DNA from: Spirochaetota bacterium
GTDB taxonomy: Bacteria > Spirochaetota > Spirochaetia > Treponematales > Rectinemataceae
DNA: 64,000 nt
Reading direction: 5' to 3'
Assembly (NCBI GenBank): GCA_029265255.1
Contig: JAJUJQ010000001.1
Location: 62,001 to 126,000, forward strand
Shown: positions 52,228-61,303 of the stretch, in pieces
Layout: the number at the start of each line of letters is the position of its first letter
Position numbering within the stretch: position 1 is the stretch's first letter
Program-made: the position numbers and the translations under genes
The notes under the pieces: generated by a model
Seen by the model: the letters and a program-made list of their open reading frames with translations, nothing else
Told to the model about the DNA's origin: nothing
The model's database searches: none

Positions 52228-53844
52228 TTACCATGCCGCTACGCATCCGTCGGTCCGAGGTTCTGTTCCACCGCACAGTACGCCATGCTCGTCTCGCCAG
52301 ATGATCTCGCCTCGGCCCATGGCCGCGATATCGGATTGTATCTCTATCTGATGCCCCATAGCCGCCAGCGCATTGGCTGTTTCTGGCGGGAACCCTGGTT
52401 CGACCTGTATACGCGTGCCGCCCACCCACTGCCAGCGATAGCCATCGAGCGCTTCCTGTGGGTTCATGTGAAAATCGATACAGCGCGTGAGCACCTGCAG
52501 GTGCCCCTGAGGCTGCATGAACGCCCCCATGACGCCGAAGGGGCCTACGGCTGCGCCATCCTTCATCAGAAACCCTGGAATGATGGTATGGTACGGGCGT
52601 TTTCCCGGGGCAAGGGCGTTGGGATGCTTTGGATCGAGCGAAAAATTAAGCCCCCGGTTATGGAGGGCAATACCGGTACCCGGCACGACCATGCCTGAAC
52701 CGAAGCCGGTGTAGTTGCTCTGAATGAAGGAAACCATGCGACCCTCGGCATCAGCGGCGGTGAGGTAGACGGTTCCGCCGGAGAACGGGAGGCCGTGCTG
52801 GGGGGGCTGCGCAGAGTCTTTGATGAGAGCTCGCCGCGAGTCGATATAGGCATTGGACAGAAGTGCCGAGACAGGGATTTTCATCCATTCGGGATCAGCG
52901 ACATACGCCATCGCGTCTGCAAAGGCCAGCTTGATCGCTTCGATCTGCAGATGGGCGGTACGCGCAGTATCCGGTTCGTCGAATTCGAATCCATCAAGAA
53001 TTCTCAATGCCATCAATACTACAATACCCTGGCCGTTTGGAGGCAGTTCGCAGACTTCATAGCCCCGATATCGGACTTTGATCGGTTCAACCCATTCCAC
53101 ATGATAGGATTCAAGATCTCTTCTGCTTAGAAAACCGCCAGCCCTGCGCACAAACGCTTCAATGCGATCAGCCAGCTCTCCTTCATAGAACTGCCGTGCA
53201 TTCGATGCGCCGATCAGATGTAAGGTGCGCGCATGAGCCGGTGATCGCCACAGCTGTCCTGGCACGGGAGCACATCCAGATGGCGCGAAGGTATCGAACC
53301 ATGGATCTAGCCACCCTGCGCTTTCTCCGCTTCGTGCGGCAGCGTAGAGGTCCGCGGCGCGCTGCCAGTGGCGTGAGGCAGTCGGGCTGACAGGAAATCC
53401 TTCTTCAGCATACTCTACGGCTGGCTCGAGGGTTTCGGAGAGTGGCAATCGTCCGAACCGGCGAGAGAGAGCCGCCCATCCTGCCGGCGCCCCAGGCACT
53501 GTAATTGGAATTGGGCCGTATCGAGGAATTTCCGCTAACCCTCTGGATTCCAGCGCGTGGAGCGATAGAGATGCAGGGGCAGGGCCGCTTGCGTTCAATC
53601 CGTACAAGGCAGTTCCATCCCATACGATGGCGAAACAATCCCCTCCAATACCATTCGCGGTCGGTTCGGTGACGGTCAGCGCAGCAGCCGTGGCGATGGC
53701 CGCGTCAATCGCGTTACCACCCCTTTGCAGGATGGATAAGCCAGCCTGAGCCGCGAGCGGCTGTCCTGTCGCGACCATGCCGCGGCGCGCGTAAACCACA
53801 GTGCGGCGCGATGAATAGCGGTACCGCGACGCATCGAACTCCAT
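52228..53844 (-). CDS. Gamma-glutamyltransferase-family protein, cytoplasmic
   Basis: A 538-aa N-terminal-nucleophile hydrolase precursor. ATG 53844 is behind AGGAGG at 9 bases; GTG 53847 is at 6 and is an alternative. The protein lacks a signal peptide, unlike classical Ggt. The self-cleavage and catalytic Thr is expected in SGGTVYLTAADAEG near residue 355-360, with later GFGSGMVVPGTGIALHNRG matching the active-site loop. NGIGGDCFAIVW near 85-95 is a family segment. Substrate may be a gamma-glutamyl amide or an acyl group, since cephalosporin acylases share the fold. Its 3' end is convergent with the phosphatidyltransferase gene. Confidence 0.9.
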   Translation of the reverse strand: MEFDASRYRYSSRRTVVYARRGMVATGQPLAAQAGLSILQRGGNAIDAAIATAAALTVTEPTANGIGGDCFAIVWDGTALYGLNASGPAPASLSLHALESRGLAEIPRYGPIPITVPGAPAGWAALSRRFGRLPLSETLEPAVEYAEEGFPVSPTASRHWQRAADLYAAARSGESAGWLDPWFDTFAPSGCAPVPGQLWRSPAHARTLHLIGASNARQFYEGELADRIEAFVRRAGGFLSRRDLESYHVEWVEPIKVRYRGYEVCELPPNGQGIVVLMALRILDGFEFDEPDTARTAHLQIEAIKLAFADAMAYVADPEWMKIPVSALLSNAYIDSRRALIKDSAQPPQHGLPFSGGTVYLTAADAEGRMVSFIQSNYTGFGSGMVVPGTGIALHNRGLNFSLDPKHPNALAPGKRPYHTIIPGFLMKDGAAVGPFGVMGAFMQPQGHLQVLTRCIDFHMNPQEALDGYRWQWVGGTRIQVEPGFPPETANALAAMGHQIEIQSDIAAMGRGEIIWRDEHGVLCGGTEPRTDGCVAAW

Positions 53845-53995
53845 CACATTGGACCTCCTGTCAGGCCGCGAAACACAGCACAATGGGTACTGGGCCTGAG
53901 CGCGCTCCTTTTGATGCCTACCATTCTGGCAAAGGATCCGTCGCTTGTCAGCAAGGGGGCTTTACTGTGCCGCGGGCTTTTCTGATACTTCAACT

Positions 53996-54412
53996 ATGAA
54001 AGCGTATACCAAAGAACTCTGGTTCGAAACCAACCATGTGCGGGAATTTATCAACATTACCGGCAAGGTGGAAGAAGCGGTCCGTGAATCGGGAGTGAAG
54101 GAAGGGCTCTGTCTTGTCAACTCGATGCACATCACCTCCAGTGTGTTCATCAATGACGATGAACCTGGCTTGCATAGGGATTTTGACGAGTGGTTGGAAC
54201 GTATCGCGCCTCACGAGCCGGTTACTATGTACCGACACAATGTTGGAGAAGACAATGCCGACGCCCATCTCAAACGACAGGTCATGGGGCGCGAGGTCGT
54301 GGTTGCCATCACTGCAGGCAGACTGCACTTCGGTCCCTGGGAGCAGATCTTTTATGGCGAGTTCGACGGAAGGCGGCGCAAGCGCGTGCTGATAAAAATT
54401 ATCGGCGAATAG
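53996..54412 (+). CDS. YjbQ/UPF0047 family protein
   Basis: A 138-aa cytoplasmic protein. ATG 53996 begins the conserved region; the upstream in-frame part is rejected. The family signature is seen in [27 protein letters not shown] and the C-terminal [28 protein letters not shown] with conserved His and Gly residues. Members form trimers and include proteins with weak thiamin-phosphate synthase activity; the physiological role is not settled. Divergent from the Ggt-like gene. Confidence 0.93.
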   Translation: MKAYTKELWFETNHVREFINITGKVEEAVRESGVKEGLCLVNSMHITSSVFINDDEPGLHRDFDEWLERIAPHEPVTMYRHNVGEDNADAHLKRQVMGREVVVAITAGRLHFGPWEQIFYGEFDGRRRKRVLIKIIGE

Positions 54413-54545
54413 AATTGTGCAGCGAGGTGGGTGGTCCCTGCGGCGTGCGCGAACGAGTCGCGGCTAAACCTGCTGAAGAGCCGCTCGAAGAAACCAAAGA
54501 TCGCGAGAACTCACTATTTGGGTGAGCAAAATCACAACCCATGAA

Positions 54546-54574
54546 TTGATAAATCGACAATCAGGCTTTATAAT
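54546..54574 (+). promoter_or_regulatory. Promoter of the ferric-type ABC operon
   Basis: TTGATA (54546-54551) and a perfect TATAAT (54569-54574) with a 17-bp spacer, about 38 bases before the ATG. No Fur-box-like repeat is evident around it. Confidence 0.82.
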
Positions 54575-54612
54575 GAAGCGCGTAAGTAATCTTTTCGATG
54601 GAGGTACTTCCT

Positions 54613-55620
54613 ATGAAATTGTGGCGTGCTTTCTTGTTGGTATTGATAGCGATAACCATCGCTGTCCCTGTATTTGCGCAAGCGAAACAGACGCTCATCG
54701 TCTACTCCAGCGTCGACGAAGTAAACGCGAAGAAGATTTTCGATTCCTTCACTGCCGATACCGGTATTCAGGTGCAGTTTGTCCAGCTTTCTTCCGGTCC
54801 TGCCTACGCGCGAATCAAAGCCGAGTCCTCCAATCCGCAGGCTGATGTCTGGTTCGGCGCTCCCAGCGAGAACCATATTATCGCCAAGGAAGAGAAACTT
54901 ACCCAGCCCTATAAGGGACCGAATTTCGACAAACTCAGCAAGGAATTCAAAGACCCCGATGGATACTGGAGAAGCTTCTACATGAACCCGATGGCCTTTG
55001 CCGTCAATACCGAGGTTCTGGCACGCATCAAAGCGCCCAAGCCGACCAGTTGGGCTGACCTTCTCAATCCCGCCTACAAGGGGCAGATCCAGATGCCTTC
55101 GCCTCAGTCCTCCGGCACTGCGTACAACATCGTCGCGTCCCTTGTGGTCATGATGGGTGAAGACAAAGCCTTCGATTACATGAAAAAGCTTTCACCGAAC
55201 GTCCAGACCTATACCTCCTCGGGTACCGCGCCTGCCAAGGCTGTCCAGCTCGGCCAGTGCGCGATTGGCATCCAGTTCACTCCGGCGTTCTTCGAAGTGA
55301 TCGAGAACGGCTTCCCCATCGAAGTTGTCTTCCCCAAGGAAGGTGTCTGGTTCGAGGCTCCGGCGGTTTCAATCCTGAAGGGGGCCAAGAACCTCCAGGC
55401 AGCCCAGGCGCTGGTCGACTGGCTCAGCTCCCCGAAAGGACAGTCGGTCTATACCACAAAGAAAACCTTCTTCTATCCAATCCTTCCTGGTGTGCAGCTT
55501 GGCAAAGGAATGCCTGAATTTGAATCGCTCAAGACTATCGATGTGAATCCCATCTGGGCAGGGGAGAACAAGAAGCGCCTTGTCGAGCGCTGGGTAAACG
55601 AAGTCCTCTCCGCAAAGTGA
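54613..55620 (+). CDS. ABC transporter substrate-binding protein, ferric-iron/phosphonate type
   Basis: A 335-aa periplasmic protein with a signal peptide (about 1-23, ending PVFAQ-AKQ); the start is ATG 54613 behind GGAGG. The mature N terminus LIVYSSVDEVNAKKIFDSFTADTGIQV is the FbpA/AfuA family hallmark. The double Tyr that binds iron in FbpA is not evident (the region reads SSGTAYN), so iron is not assured; relatives bind hexose phosphates, 2-aminoethylphosphonate or polyamines. Operon with a fused permease and an ATPase follows. Confidence 0.85.
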   Translation: MKLWRAFLLVLIAITIAVPVFAQAKQTLIVYSSVDEVNAKKIFDSFTADTGIQVQFVQLSSGPAYARIKAESSNPQADVWFGAPSENHIIAKEEKLTQPYKGPNFDKLSKEFKDPDGYWRSFYMNPMAFAVNTEVLARIKAPKPTSWADLLNPAYKGQIQMPSPQSSGTAYNIVASLVVMMGEDKAFDYMKKLSPNVQTYTSSGTAPAKAVQLGQCAIGIQFTPAFFEVIENGFPIEVVFPKEGVWFEAPAVSILKGAKNLQAAQALVDWLSSPKGQSVYTTKKTFFYPILPGVQLGKGMPEFESLKTIDVNPIWAGENKKRLVERWVNEVLSAK

Positions 55621-55627
55621 GTCTTTG

Positions 55628-57319
55628 ATGCGTTCGAAACTCTCGCAGGCAGCCGCCGATCTCAGGCGGGCTGCCCGCGACCCGGTGCTTATGGCGGTCA
55701 TTTTGCTGGTTACCGGGTCGCTGATCATTTTTGTCCTATATCCATTGATTTCGGTAGGGCTTGCGAGCCTAGATACCGGTGGAGGAAAACTCGGTCTCAG
55801 CGTGTATCGCGATGCGATGCGTTCGGCCTATATCCGCAAGGCATTTTACAACAGCCTTCTCATGAGTACCCTCACTTCGCTGGTAGGGACGTTCATCGGC
55901 TTTCTGTTCGCGTTTGCGGTAACCAGGGCGCGCGTACCGCTCTCCAAGTTTTTCAATACCATCGCGGTTATTCCTATCATCTCGCCTCCTTTTATCGGCG
56001 CTCTCGCGATCATCATGCTCTTCGGCAATAATGGTCTCATTACCTGGAACCTGCTCAGAATCCAAAATTTTCCAATTTACGGGTTCAATGGGCTCTTTCT
56101 GGCACAGGTAGTCACCTTTTTCCCTGTGGCGTATCTGACGCTGAAGGGCGTGCTGGAATCGATGAATCCTGTGCTGGAGGATGCGGCGATGGACTTGGGG
56201 GGCACGCGGTGGAAGGTGTTCCGCAAGGTTACCCTCCCCCTCGCGTTTCCGGGTATCGCGGGGTCGGTTCTGCTGCTGTTTGTGGAAACGCTGGCAGATT
56301 TTGGAAACCCGCTCATTCTTGCGGGCAGCAAGTTTCCCATTCTTTCGGTTCAAGCCTATCTGCAGATCGTCGGCATGTATGATCTGCCCAAAGGCGCAGC
56401 GATTTCTGTGCTGCTCTTGGTGCCTTCGCTGGTGTTCTTCTATGTGCAGCGCGCGCTGGTGAATCGACGCAAGTACACCACCGTTACCGGCAAGCCCCAG
56501 CAATCAACCACCCAGATAGTCAGCCCAGGCGCGCGGACTGGCCTGTTCATTTTCTGTTTGCTGATTACGCTGCTGGTAGGGCTCATCTATTTTTCGATCA
56601 TTGTCGGCGCGTTCGCTAAGGTCTGGGGATTCGATCATCACCTGACCCTGAATCATTTCAAGTTTGTTTTCGGCGTCGGGTTCAAGGCAGTGCGCGACAC
56701 GCTGGTTATCGCCGGCATCGCGACACCATTCGCTGGATTCCTTGGGATGGTCATCGCGTTCCTCGTGGTAAGAGTAAGATTTCCTGGCCGAAAATTGGTC
56801 GAAGGTGTGAGCATGTTGAGCTTTGCCGTGCCGGGTACGGTAATCGGTATCGGGTATATCCTTGCGTTCAACCATAAGCCGCTCGCACTGACGGGGACAC
56901 TGGCGATACTGCTACTCAATTTTATCTTTCGCTATATTCCGGTGGGCATCGAATCAGGAAAAGCGCTTCTCGCTTCCATCGATCCCTCTATCGAGGAGGC
57001 GGCGGTAAGCCTGGGCGCGGACTCGCGGAAGACATTCAGCAAAGTGACATTGCCAATGATACTGCCGGCGTTTTTCTCGGGGCTGGTGTTTGCCTTTGTG
57101 AGGGCGATGACGGCAGTAAGCGCGGCCATTTTCCTTGTCTCTTCGAAATGGAACTTGATGACGGTTCATATCATGGCGCAGGTCGAATCGGGAAATCTTG
57201 GCGCGGCGGCAGCCTACAGCCTGCTGCTCGTGCTCATCGTCGGCGCGGCGATTTCTTTGATACGAGTGGTGCTTAAATCTTCGTACGGCAAGTATGCCGG
57301 TTCGATGCTGCATTTCTAG
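55628..57319 (+). CDS. ABC transporter permease, fused FbpB-type
   Basis: A 563-aa inner-membrane protein with two homologous permease halves and about 12 hydrophobic segments. Each half has an EAA loop for contact with the ATPase: EDAAMDLGGTRWKVFRKVTLPLAF near 188-212 and EEAAVSLGADSRKTFSKVTLPMIL near 457-480. The fused layout is typical of FbpB/SfuB-type ferric importers. The start is ATG 55628, seven bases after the binding-protein stop. Confidence 0.93.
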   Translation: MRSKLSQAAADLRRAARDPVLMAVILLVTGSLIIFVLYPLISVGLASLDTGGGKLGLSVYRDAMRSAYIRKAFYNSLLMSTLTSLVGTFIGFLFAFAVTRARVPLSKFFNTIAVIPIISPPFIGALAIIMLFGNNGLITWNLLRIQNFPIYGFNGLFLAQVVTFFPVAYLTLKGVLESMNPVLEDAAMDLGGTRWKVFRKVTLPLAFPGIAGSVLLLFVETLADFGNPLILAGSKFPILSVQAYLQIVGMYDLPKGAAISVLLLVPSLVFFYVQRALVNRRKYTTVTGKPQQSTTQIVSPGARTGLFIFCLLITLLVGLIYFSIIVGAFAKVWGFDHHLTLNHFKFVFGVGFKAVRDTLVIAGIATPFAGFLGMVIAFLVVRVRFPGRKLVEGVSMLSFAVPGTVIGIGYILAFNHKPLALTGTLAILLLNFIFRYIPVGIESGKALLASIDPSIEEAAVSLGADSRKTFSKVTLPMILPAFFSGLVFAFVRAMTAVSAAIFLVSSKWNLMTVHIMAQVESGNLGAAAAYSLLLVLIVGAAISLIRVVLKSSYGKYAGSMLHF

Positions 57320-57327
57320 GAGTGGGC

Positions 57328-58494
57328 ATGAGTGTCAGGCTTGTCAATCTGACAAAGGAATTTGAGGATCCCGAGCGCGAAGGCGGCAAGCTTATCGCGG
57401 TACGGGCGGTGAATCTGGATATTCGCGAAGGAGAATTCGTTACCCTGCTGGGGCCTTCAGGCTGTGGGAAGACGACGACGCTCAGGATGATCGCCGGGTT
57501 CGAAATGCCGACCGCGGGTGAAGTCTGGATCAACGGGAAGAATGTTACGAACGATCCGCCCAACAAGCGGGATACATCTATGGTTTTCCAGAGTTACGCA
57601 ATATTCCCCCATATGTCGGTAGGGCAGAATGTCGGGTTTGGACTCGAGCTGAAAGGCCGACCCAGAAGCGAAATCGATCGCGAAGTAACGCACATCATGG
57701 AGGTCATGGGCATAGCCGACCTTGCGCGTCGCAGACCCGACCAGCTGTCTGGGGGCCAGCAACAGCGGGTCGCGCTCGCGCGAGCCATTGTGAATCGTCC
57801 CAGCGTGCTGCTGTTTGATGAGCCGCTTTCGAACCTCGATGCGAAGCTGCGTGAGCAAATGCGTGTAGAAATCCGACGCATCCAGCAGACCTTTGGGATA
57901 ACAAGCGTCTATGTCACGCACGACCAGGCCGAGGCGATGACCGTTTCCGACCGCATCGTCGTCATGAACAAAGGACGTATGATGCAGATCGGCACGCCGT
58001 TCGAAATCTACTCGAGGCCTGAAAACAGGTTTGTAGCGGATTTTATTGGGCGGGTGAATCTCTTTCCGGTTACAGTTCGTTCACTATCGGAGGGTCACTG
58101 TGTCGCGGTTGGCGCAGCGGGCCAGATGTTGGAAGCGTATTCCCGTGCGGCGGGCGTCAAGGAAGGCGCGCAGGCCTTGCTTATGGTCAGGCCGGAATCG
58201 CTGGAAATAATGGCCGCCGACAAGCCGATCGACATGAAGAGCCTGGTCGGAGAGGTCGCCGCGTTTATCCGGGACACCGCGGAAGGCGAGAGGCGTTTCC
58301 TGCTGGCAAAAGGGACCATTTCCAAAGTTGTCTATCTCGGCGCGACTGTTGAGTATGAAATCGAAGCCGGCTTCGACAAGCCAATTCAGGCCGTGTCGCA
58401 TGACCCTGTGGACGCGGGTTTCTGGAAGACAGGTGATACAGTGCAGCTGGAATATCGGCCCACGGCAGCACATCTGTTGCCGCTTGAAGAATAA
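57328..58494 (+). CDS. ABC transporter ATPase, FbpC/PotA type
   Basis: A 388-aa cytoplasmic ATPase that powers the fused permease. Walker A GPSGCGKTT, Q-loop QSYAIFPHM, signature LSGGQQQRVALARA, Walker B LLFDEPLSNLDAKL are intact. A C-terminal TOBE domain (about 250-380) has VRPESLEIM and a final QLEYRPTAAHLLPLEE. The ATG at 57328 follows TAGGAG; a GTG six bases earlier is possible. The TOBE part is longer than the minimal form and may regulate transport. Confidence 0.93.
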   Translation: MSVRLVNLTKEFEDPEREGGKLIAVRAVNLDIREGEFVTLLGPSGCGKTTTLRMIAGFEMPTAGEVWINGKNVTNDPPNKRDTSMVFQSYAIFPHMSVGQNVGFGLELKGRPRSEIDREVTHIMEVMGIADLARRRPDQLSGGQQQRVALARAIVNRPSVLLFDEPLSNLDAKLREQMRVEIRRIQQTFGITSVYVTHDQAEAMTVSDRIVVMNKGRMMQIGTPFEIYSRPENRFVADFIGRVNLFPVTVRSLSEGHCVAVGAAGQMLEAYSRAAGVKEGAQALLMVRPESLEIMAADKPIDMKSLVGEVAAFIRDTAEGERRFLLAKGTISKVVYLGATVEYEIEAGFDKPIQAVSHDPVDAGFWKTGDTVQLEYRPTAAHLLPLEE

Positions 58495-58515
58495 ACTTCT
58501 CTTGGAAACATGGGA

Positions 58516-58541
58516 CAGCCTGCTGTTTTGTCAGCGGGCTG
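58516..58541 (+). terminator. Stem-loop between the ABC operon and speD
   Basis: CAGCCTGCTG (58516-58525) pairs with CAGCGGGCTG (58532-58541) with one T-G pair and loop TTTTGT. No T run; it may terminate weakly or mark the end of the transporter transcript. Confidence 0.45.
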
Positions 58542-58603
58542 GCAGCCCTCGCTGGATGAGATTCCCAAGGGGCGAAAGGAGATGCTGAACAAGGGGGGCA
58601 GGT

Positions 58604-59434
58604 GTGGTAAGGCGCGTAAAAGGCAAAACAATCAAGCTGGAAGGATTCAATAATCTCACCAAATCGCTGAGTTTCAATATTTATGATATTTGCTACGCTC
58701 GTTCGCGGGAAAGCCAAATCGAGTACCTCGAATATGTAGACGAGGAATACAATTCGAAAAGGCTGGAAGAAATTGTCGGAAAGGTGACTCAGATTATCAA
58801 CGCGAAGCTGGTCAGCGTATCGACTCAGGATTACGACCCACGGGGCGCAAGCGTCGTTGCGCTGATCAACGAAGGTCAGAATGAGCACCAGAAAGAGTCC
58901 AAAGCAGATGATAGTGAACGAAGCACAGAAGGCCCATGGATTGTCGGCCATCTTGATAAAAGCCATATCGCGATCCACACCTATCCCGAATATCATCATC
59001 TCACCGGGCTTGCCAGCTTTCGGGTCGATATCGATATATCCACCTGCGGCATGATTTCTCCGCTCTCTGCCCTGAATTACCTCATCGAGAGCTTTGATTC
59101 CGAAGTTGTCATCATTGACTATCGGGTGAGAGGTTTTACCCGTGATCATCGAGGCCGCAAGCTGTTTATCGATCACAATATCAGTTCGATTCAAGACTAC
59201 ATCGACCAGGAGGTTCTCGACCGATATACTGCCTATGATGTCAACATCATTTCGGACAATAACTTCCATACAAAGATGCGCAAAAAAGAAATACGGCTCA
59301 AAGATTTTCTTTTTGGCGACGAGGTGACCAATCTGGACCCCAGAGAAAAAGAGCGAATAAAGCGAGCCCTGATCCATGAGATACAGGAGATCTTCGAATG
59401 CAGAAATCTTGATGAGCGAGGAACGAGAATCTGA
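58604..59434 (+). CDS. speD: S-adenosylmethionine decarboxylase proenzyme
   Basis: A 276-aa pyruvoyl enzyme supplying the aminopropyl donor for spermidine. Autocatalytic cleavage occurs at K119-S120 in HLDKSHIAIHTYPE, which gives the pyruvoyl group; the E. coli-type (class 1A) motifs DIDISTCGMISPLSALNYLI and VIDYRVRGFTRD are present. Length near the E. coli enzyme. GTG start behind GGGGGG. The stop is directly followed by speE, so both act together. Confidence 0.96.
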   Translation: MVRRVKGKTIKLEGFNNLTKSLSFNIYDICYARSRESQIEYLEYVDEEYNSKRLEEIVGKVTQIINAKLVSVSTQDYDPRGASVVALINEGQNEHQKESKADDSERSTEGPWIVGHLDKSHIAIHTYPEYHHLTGLASFRVDIDISTCGMISPLSALNYLIESFDSEVVIIDYRVRGFTRDHRGRKLFIDHNISSIQDYIDQEVLDRYTAYDVNIISDNNFHTKMRKKEIRLKDFLFGDEVTNLDPREKERIKRALIHEIQEIFECRNLDERGTRI

Positions 59435-60367
59435 ATGCGTCGCATATATGAACAGCTCAACCGCTCAAGCGGTTTCTACTATGATGTTTCAAGAATTCTT
59501 GCGTCGACTTCAAGCTCGTATCAGAGGATAGAACTGGCGGAAAGCCCTGAATTCGGGCAGGTGCTTCTGCTGGACGGCATCACACAGGTTGCGCAGAGAG
59601 GAGAAGAGCGGTATCACGAAACGTTGGTAGTACCGGCACTCGCGGCCCATCCGAATCCAGAACGCGTGCTGATCATCGGTGGGGGAGATGGCGGGGTATT
59701 GCGCGAAGTTCTTGCTTGGAGGACTGTCCGCAAGGCGGTCATGGTGGAGCTTGACGCCGCCGTTGTCGAATTCAGCCGCAGGTATATGCCTGAGATTAGC
59801 GGAGGGGCATTCGAGGATCCGCGAGCTGAGCTCGTCATCGGTGACGGGCGCGAATGGGTCGAGCGATGTCCAGATCACGAGTATGACGTAGTGATAATGG
59901 ATATGACCGATCCGTTCGGGCCTTCGGAAGCGCTGTATACACAAGAATTTTTTTCAGAGGTGCGACGGGTGTTGCGAGGCGAGACGGGGTTGTTTGCGAT
60001 GCATGGGGAATCACCCATCGCAAGGCCGGCAGCCTATGCCTGCATCCATAAAACCTTACGTGAAATTTTTCCTTACGTAAATTCTGCCTTTGCATTTGTT
60101 CCCATGTATGGCACCCTCTGGTCTTTTAAGGTCGCTGGTTCGCTCGATTCTGTCTTAAAACTCTTGCGGCTTTCACTTAGAGCCCGGAATGCTTTACTCG
60201 AAAAACGCTCTGGAATGCTGCGGTTCGCGAGGCCCGCGCTATGGCCTGCGCTCTTTGCGGAAGACCCGGCCGCTTCAGAAGCGCTGCAACATCCTGATTC
60301 CCGTATTATTACCGATAAAAATTCTCAATTTCCTGATACCTTTTTTGCAGAGACCGCTAAGAACTGA
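59435..60367 (+). CDS. speE: Spermidine synthase
   Basis: A 310-aa aminopropyltransferase using decarboxylated SAM from SpeD. ATG starts at the base after the speD stop. Signature motifs are GQVLLLDGITQ near 44-54, ERYHETLVVP near 60, LIIGGGDGGVLREVL near 80-95, and VIMDMTDPFGPS near 150-161 with the catalytic Asp. A C-terminal extension of about 40 residues past the usual end is basic and helical. Polyamine production from putrescine is implied, though the source of putrescine is not in the window. Confidence 0.95.
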   Translation: MRRIYEQLNRSSGFYYDVSRILASTSSSYQRIELAESPEFGQVLLLDGITQVAQRGEERYHETLVVPALAAHPNPERVLIIGGGDGGVLREVLAWRTVRKAVMVELDAAVVEFSRRYMPEISGGAFEDPRAELVIGDGREWVERCPDHEYDVVIMDMTDPFGPSEALYTQEFFSEVRRVLRGETGLFAMHGESPIARPAAYACIHKTLREIFPYVNSAFAFVPMYGTLWSFKVAGSLDSVLKLLRLSLRARNALLEKRSGMLRFARPALWPALFAEDPAASEALQHPDSRIITDKNSQFPDTFFAETAKN

Positions 60368-60469
60368 AAAACAGTGCAAGATTCGCAAAATCTATAATTT
60401 TATCGCATATTTTATAATATTATCATTAATTATTATAATTTTCGCACCCAATACACAATTTTGCAGACA

Positions 60470-60498
60470 TTGACATATTATGCAGATTTGGCTATATT
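60470..60498 (+). promoter_or_regulatory. Strong promoter of the Ala/Lys-rich lipoprotein
   Basis: TTGACA (60470-60475) and TATATT (60493-60498) with a 17-bp spacer in an AT-rich region, about 75 bases before the ATG. Confidence 0.85.
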
Positions 60499-60572
60499 TT
60501 TGCGCAAAGACGCAGGTGAAGCGCTTCGATGGAGTGCGAACACCGCGTTGTGACAATTTTTTGGAGGATCGT

Positions 60573-61172
60573 ATGAAGCTGGTTAAGGTTATCGGTGTGA
60601 TGCTCGTAGCCCTCGTTCTGTTCTCCTGTGCGCCGAAGCTTGCCCAGAAGGATCTCGATGCGGCTAATGCCGTATTTGCGGAAGCCCAGAATGCCAAGGC
60701 TGATGTATATGCCGCGACGGAGTTCCAGGCTGCTCAGGATGCCAAGGCTGCTCTCGAAGCAGAACTTGCAGCTCAGGAAGCAAAAACCTCTGGCAAGGAC
60801 TACAAGAAGGCGAATGAGCTGATCAAGACGTTTGCTGAAGCTGGCAAGAAAGCTAAGGATGCCGCTGCAACCGGAATGGAAGCCGCCAAGAATGAAGTCG
60901 CCCAGCTGGTGACCAATACGGATACTCTGTACGCATCGGTTCAGGCACTTGCCCAGGCTGCGTCCAAGGATGCGAAGAAAGCCGCCAAGGCCAAGCTCAA
61001 TGTGAAGGACATCAACGCGAAGGTAGCGGCCTATGGCCAGACCATTGCCGATGCCAAGGCAGCTAATGACGCCCAGGATTATATTGCCGCGAAAGAGAAG
61101 CTCAGCGCGGTGAAAGCCGATCTCGAGGCCCTCAAGGGCACCCTCGAGGCCGCTGGTTTTGTCGCGCAGTAA
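60573..61172 (+). CDS. Ala/Lys-rich coiled-coil lipoprotein
   Basis: A 199-aa envelope lipoprotein starting at ATG 60573 behind TTGGAGGA. Signal peptide with lipobox LVLFSC (Cys19). The mature chain is dominated by Ala, Lys, Glu and Asp with long helical heptad-like repeats (AAQDAKAALEAELAAQEAK, AAATGMEAAKNEVAQL) and no Trp; it resembles DUF4398-type proteins. Strong promoter, consensus ribosome site and two stem-loops downstream indicate a highly expressed structural protein, possibly bridging outer membrane and peptidoglycan like Lpp. That role is inferred. Confidence 0.82.
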   Translation: MKLVKVIGVMLVALVLFSCAPKLAQKDLDAANAVFAEAQNAKADVYAATEFQAAQDAKAALEAELAAQEAKTSGKDYKKANELIKTFAEAGKKAKDAAATGMEAAKNEVAQLVTNTDTLYASVQALAQAASKDAKKAAKAKLNVKDINAKVAAYGQTIADAKAANDAQDYIAAKEKLSAVKADLEALKGTLEAAGFVAQ

Positions 61173-61184
61173 TCGCCTCTCGAT

Positions 61185-61216
61185 CATTCTGTGGCAGGGA
61201 TTTCCTCCACAGAATG
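61185..61216 (+). repeat. Long stem-loop just after the lipoprotein gene
   Basis: CATTCTGTGG (61185-61194) pairs exactly with CCACAGAATG (61207-61216), with three more pairs past a single bulged C. No T run follows. Placed 12 bases after the stop, before the true terminator, so it may protect the message 3' end. Confidence 0.7.
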
Positions 61217-61237
61217 AATCTGAATTTTCCAGCGATG

Positions 61238-61267
61238 GCCGCTCCGGTGACGGGGCGGCTTTTTTTT
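61238..61267 (+). terminator. Rho-independent terminator of the lipoprotein gene
   Basis: GCCGCTCCG (61238-61246) pairs with CGGGGCGGC (61251-61259, one T-G pair) around a GTGA loop, followed by eight T. Confidence 0.92.
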
Positions 61268-61303
61268 GCCATTTTCCGCGAAGAATTGATATATTATCAG
61301 CAA

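Noticed and set aside
58265..59377. 370-aa minus-strand frame
   Set aside because: Antisense to the ABC ATPase and speD; no recognisable domain and both sense genes are intact.
60492..61187. 231-aa minus-strand frame
   Set aside because: Leu/Gly-rich mirror of the Ala/Lys-rich lipoprotein coding repeats; promoter and ribosome site favour the plus strand.
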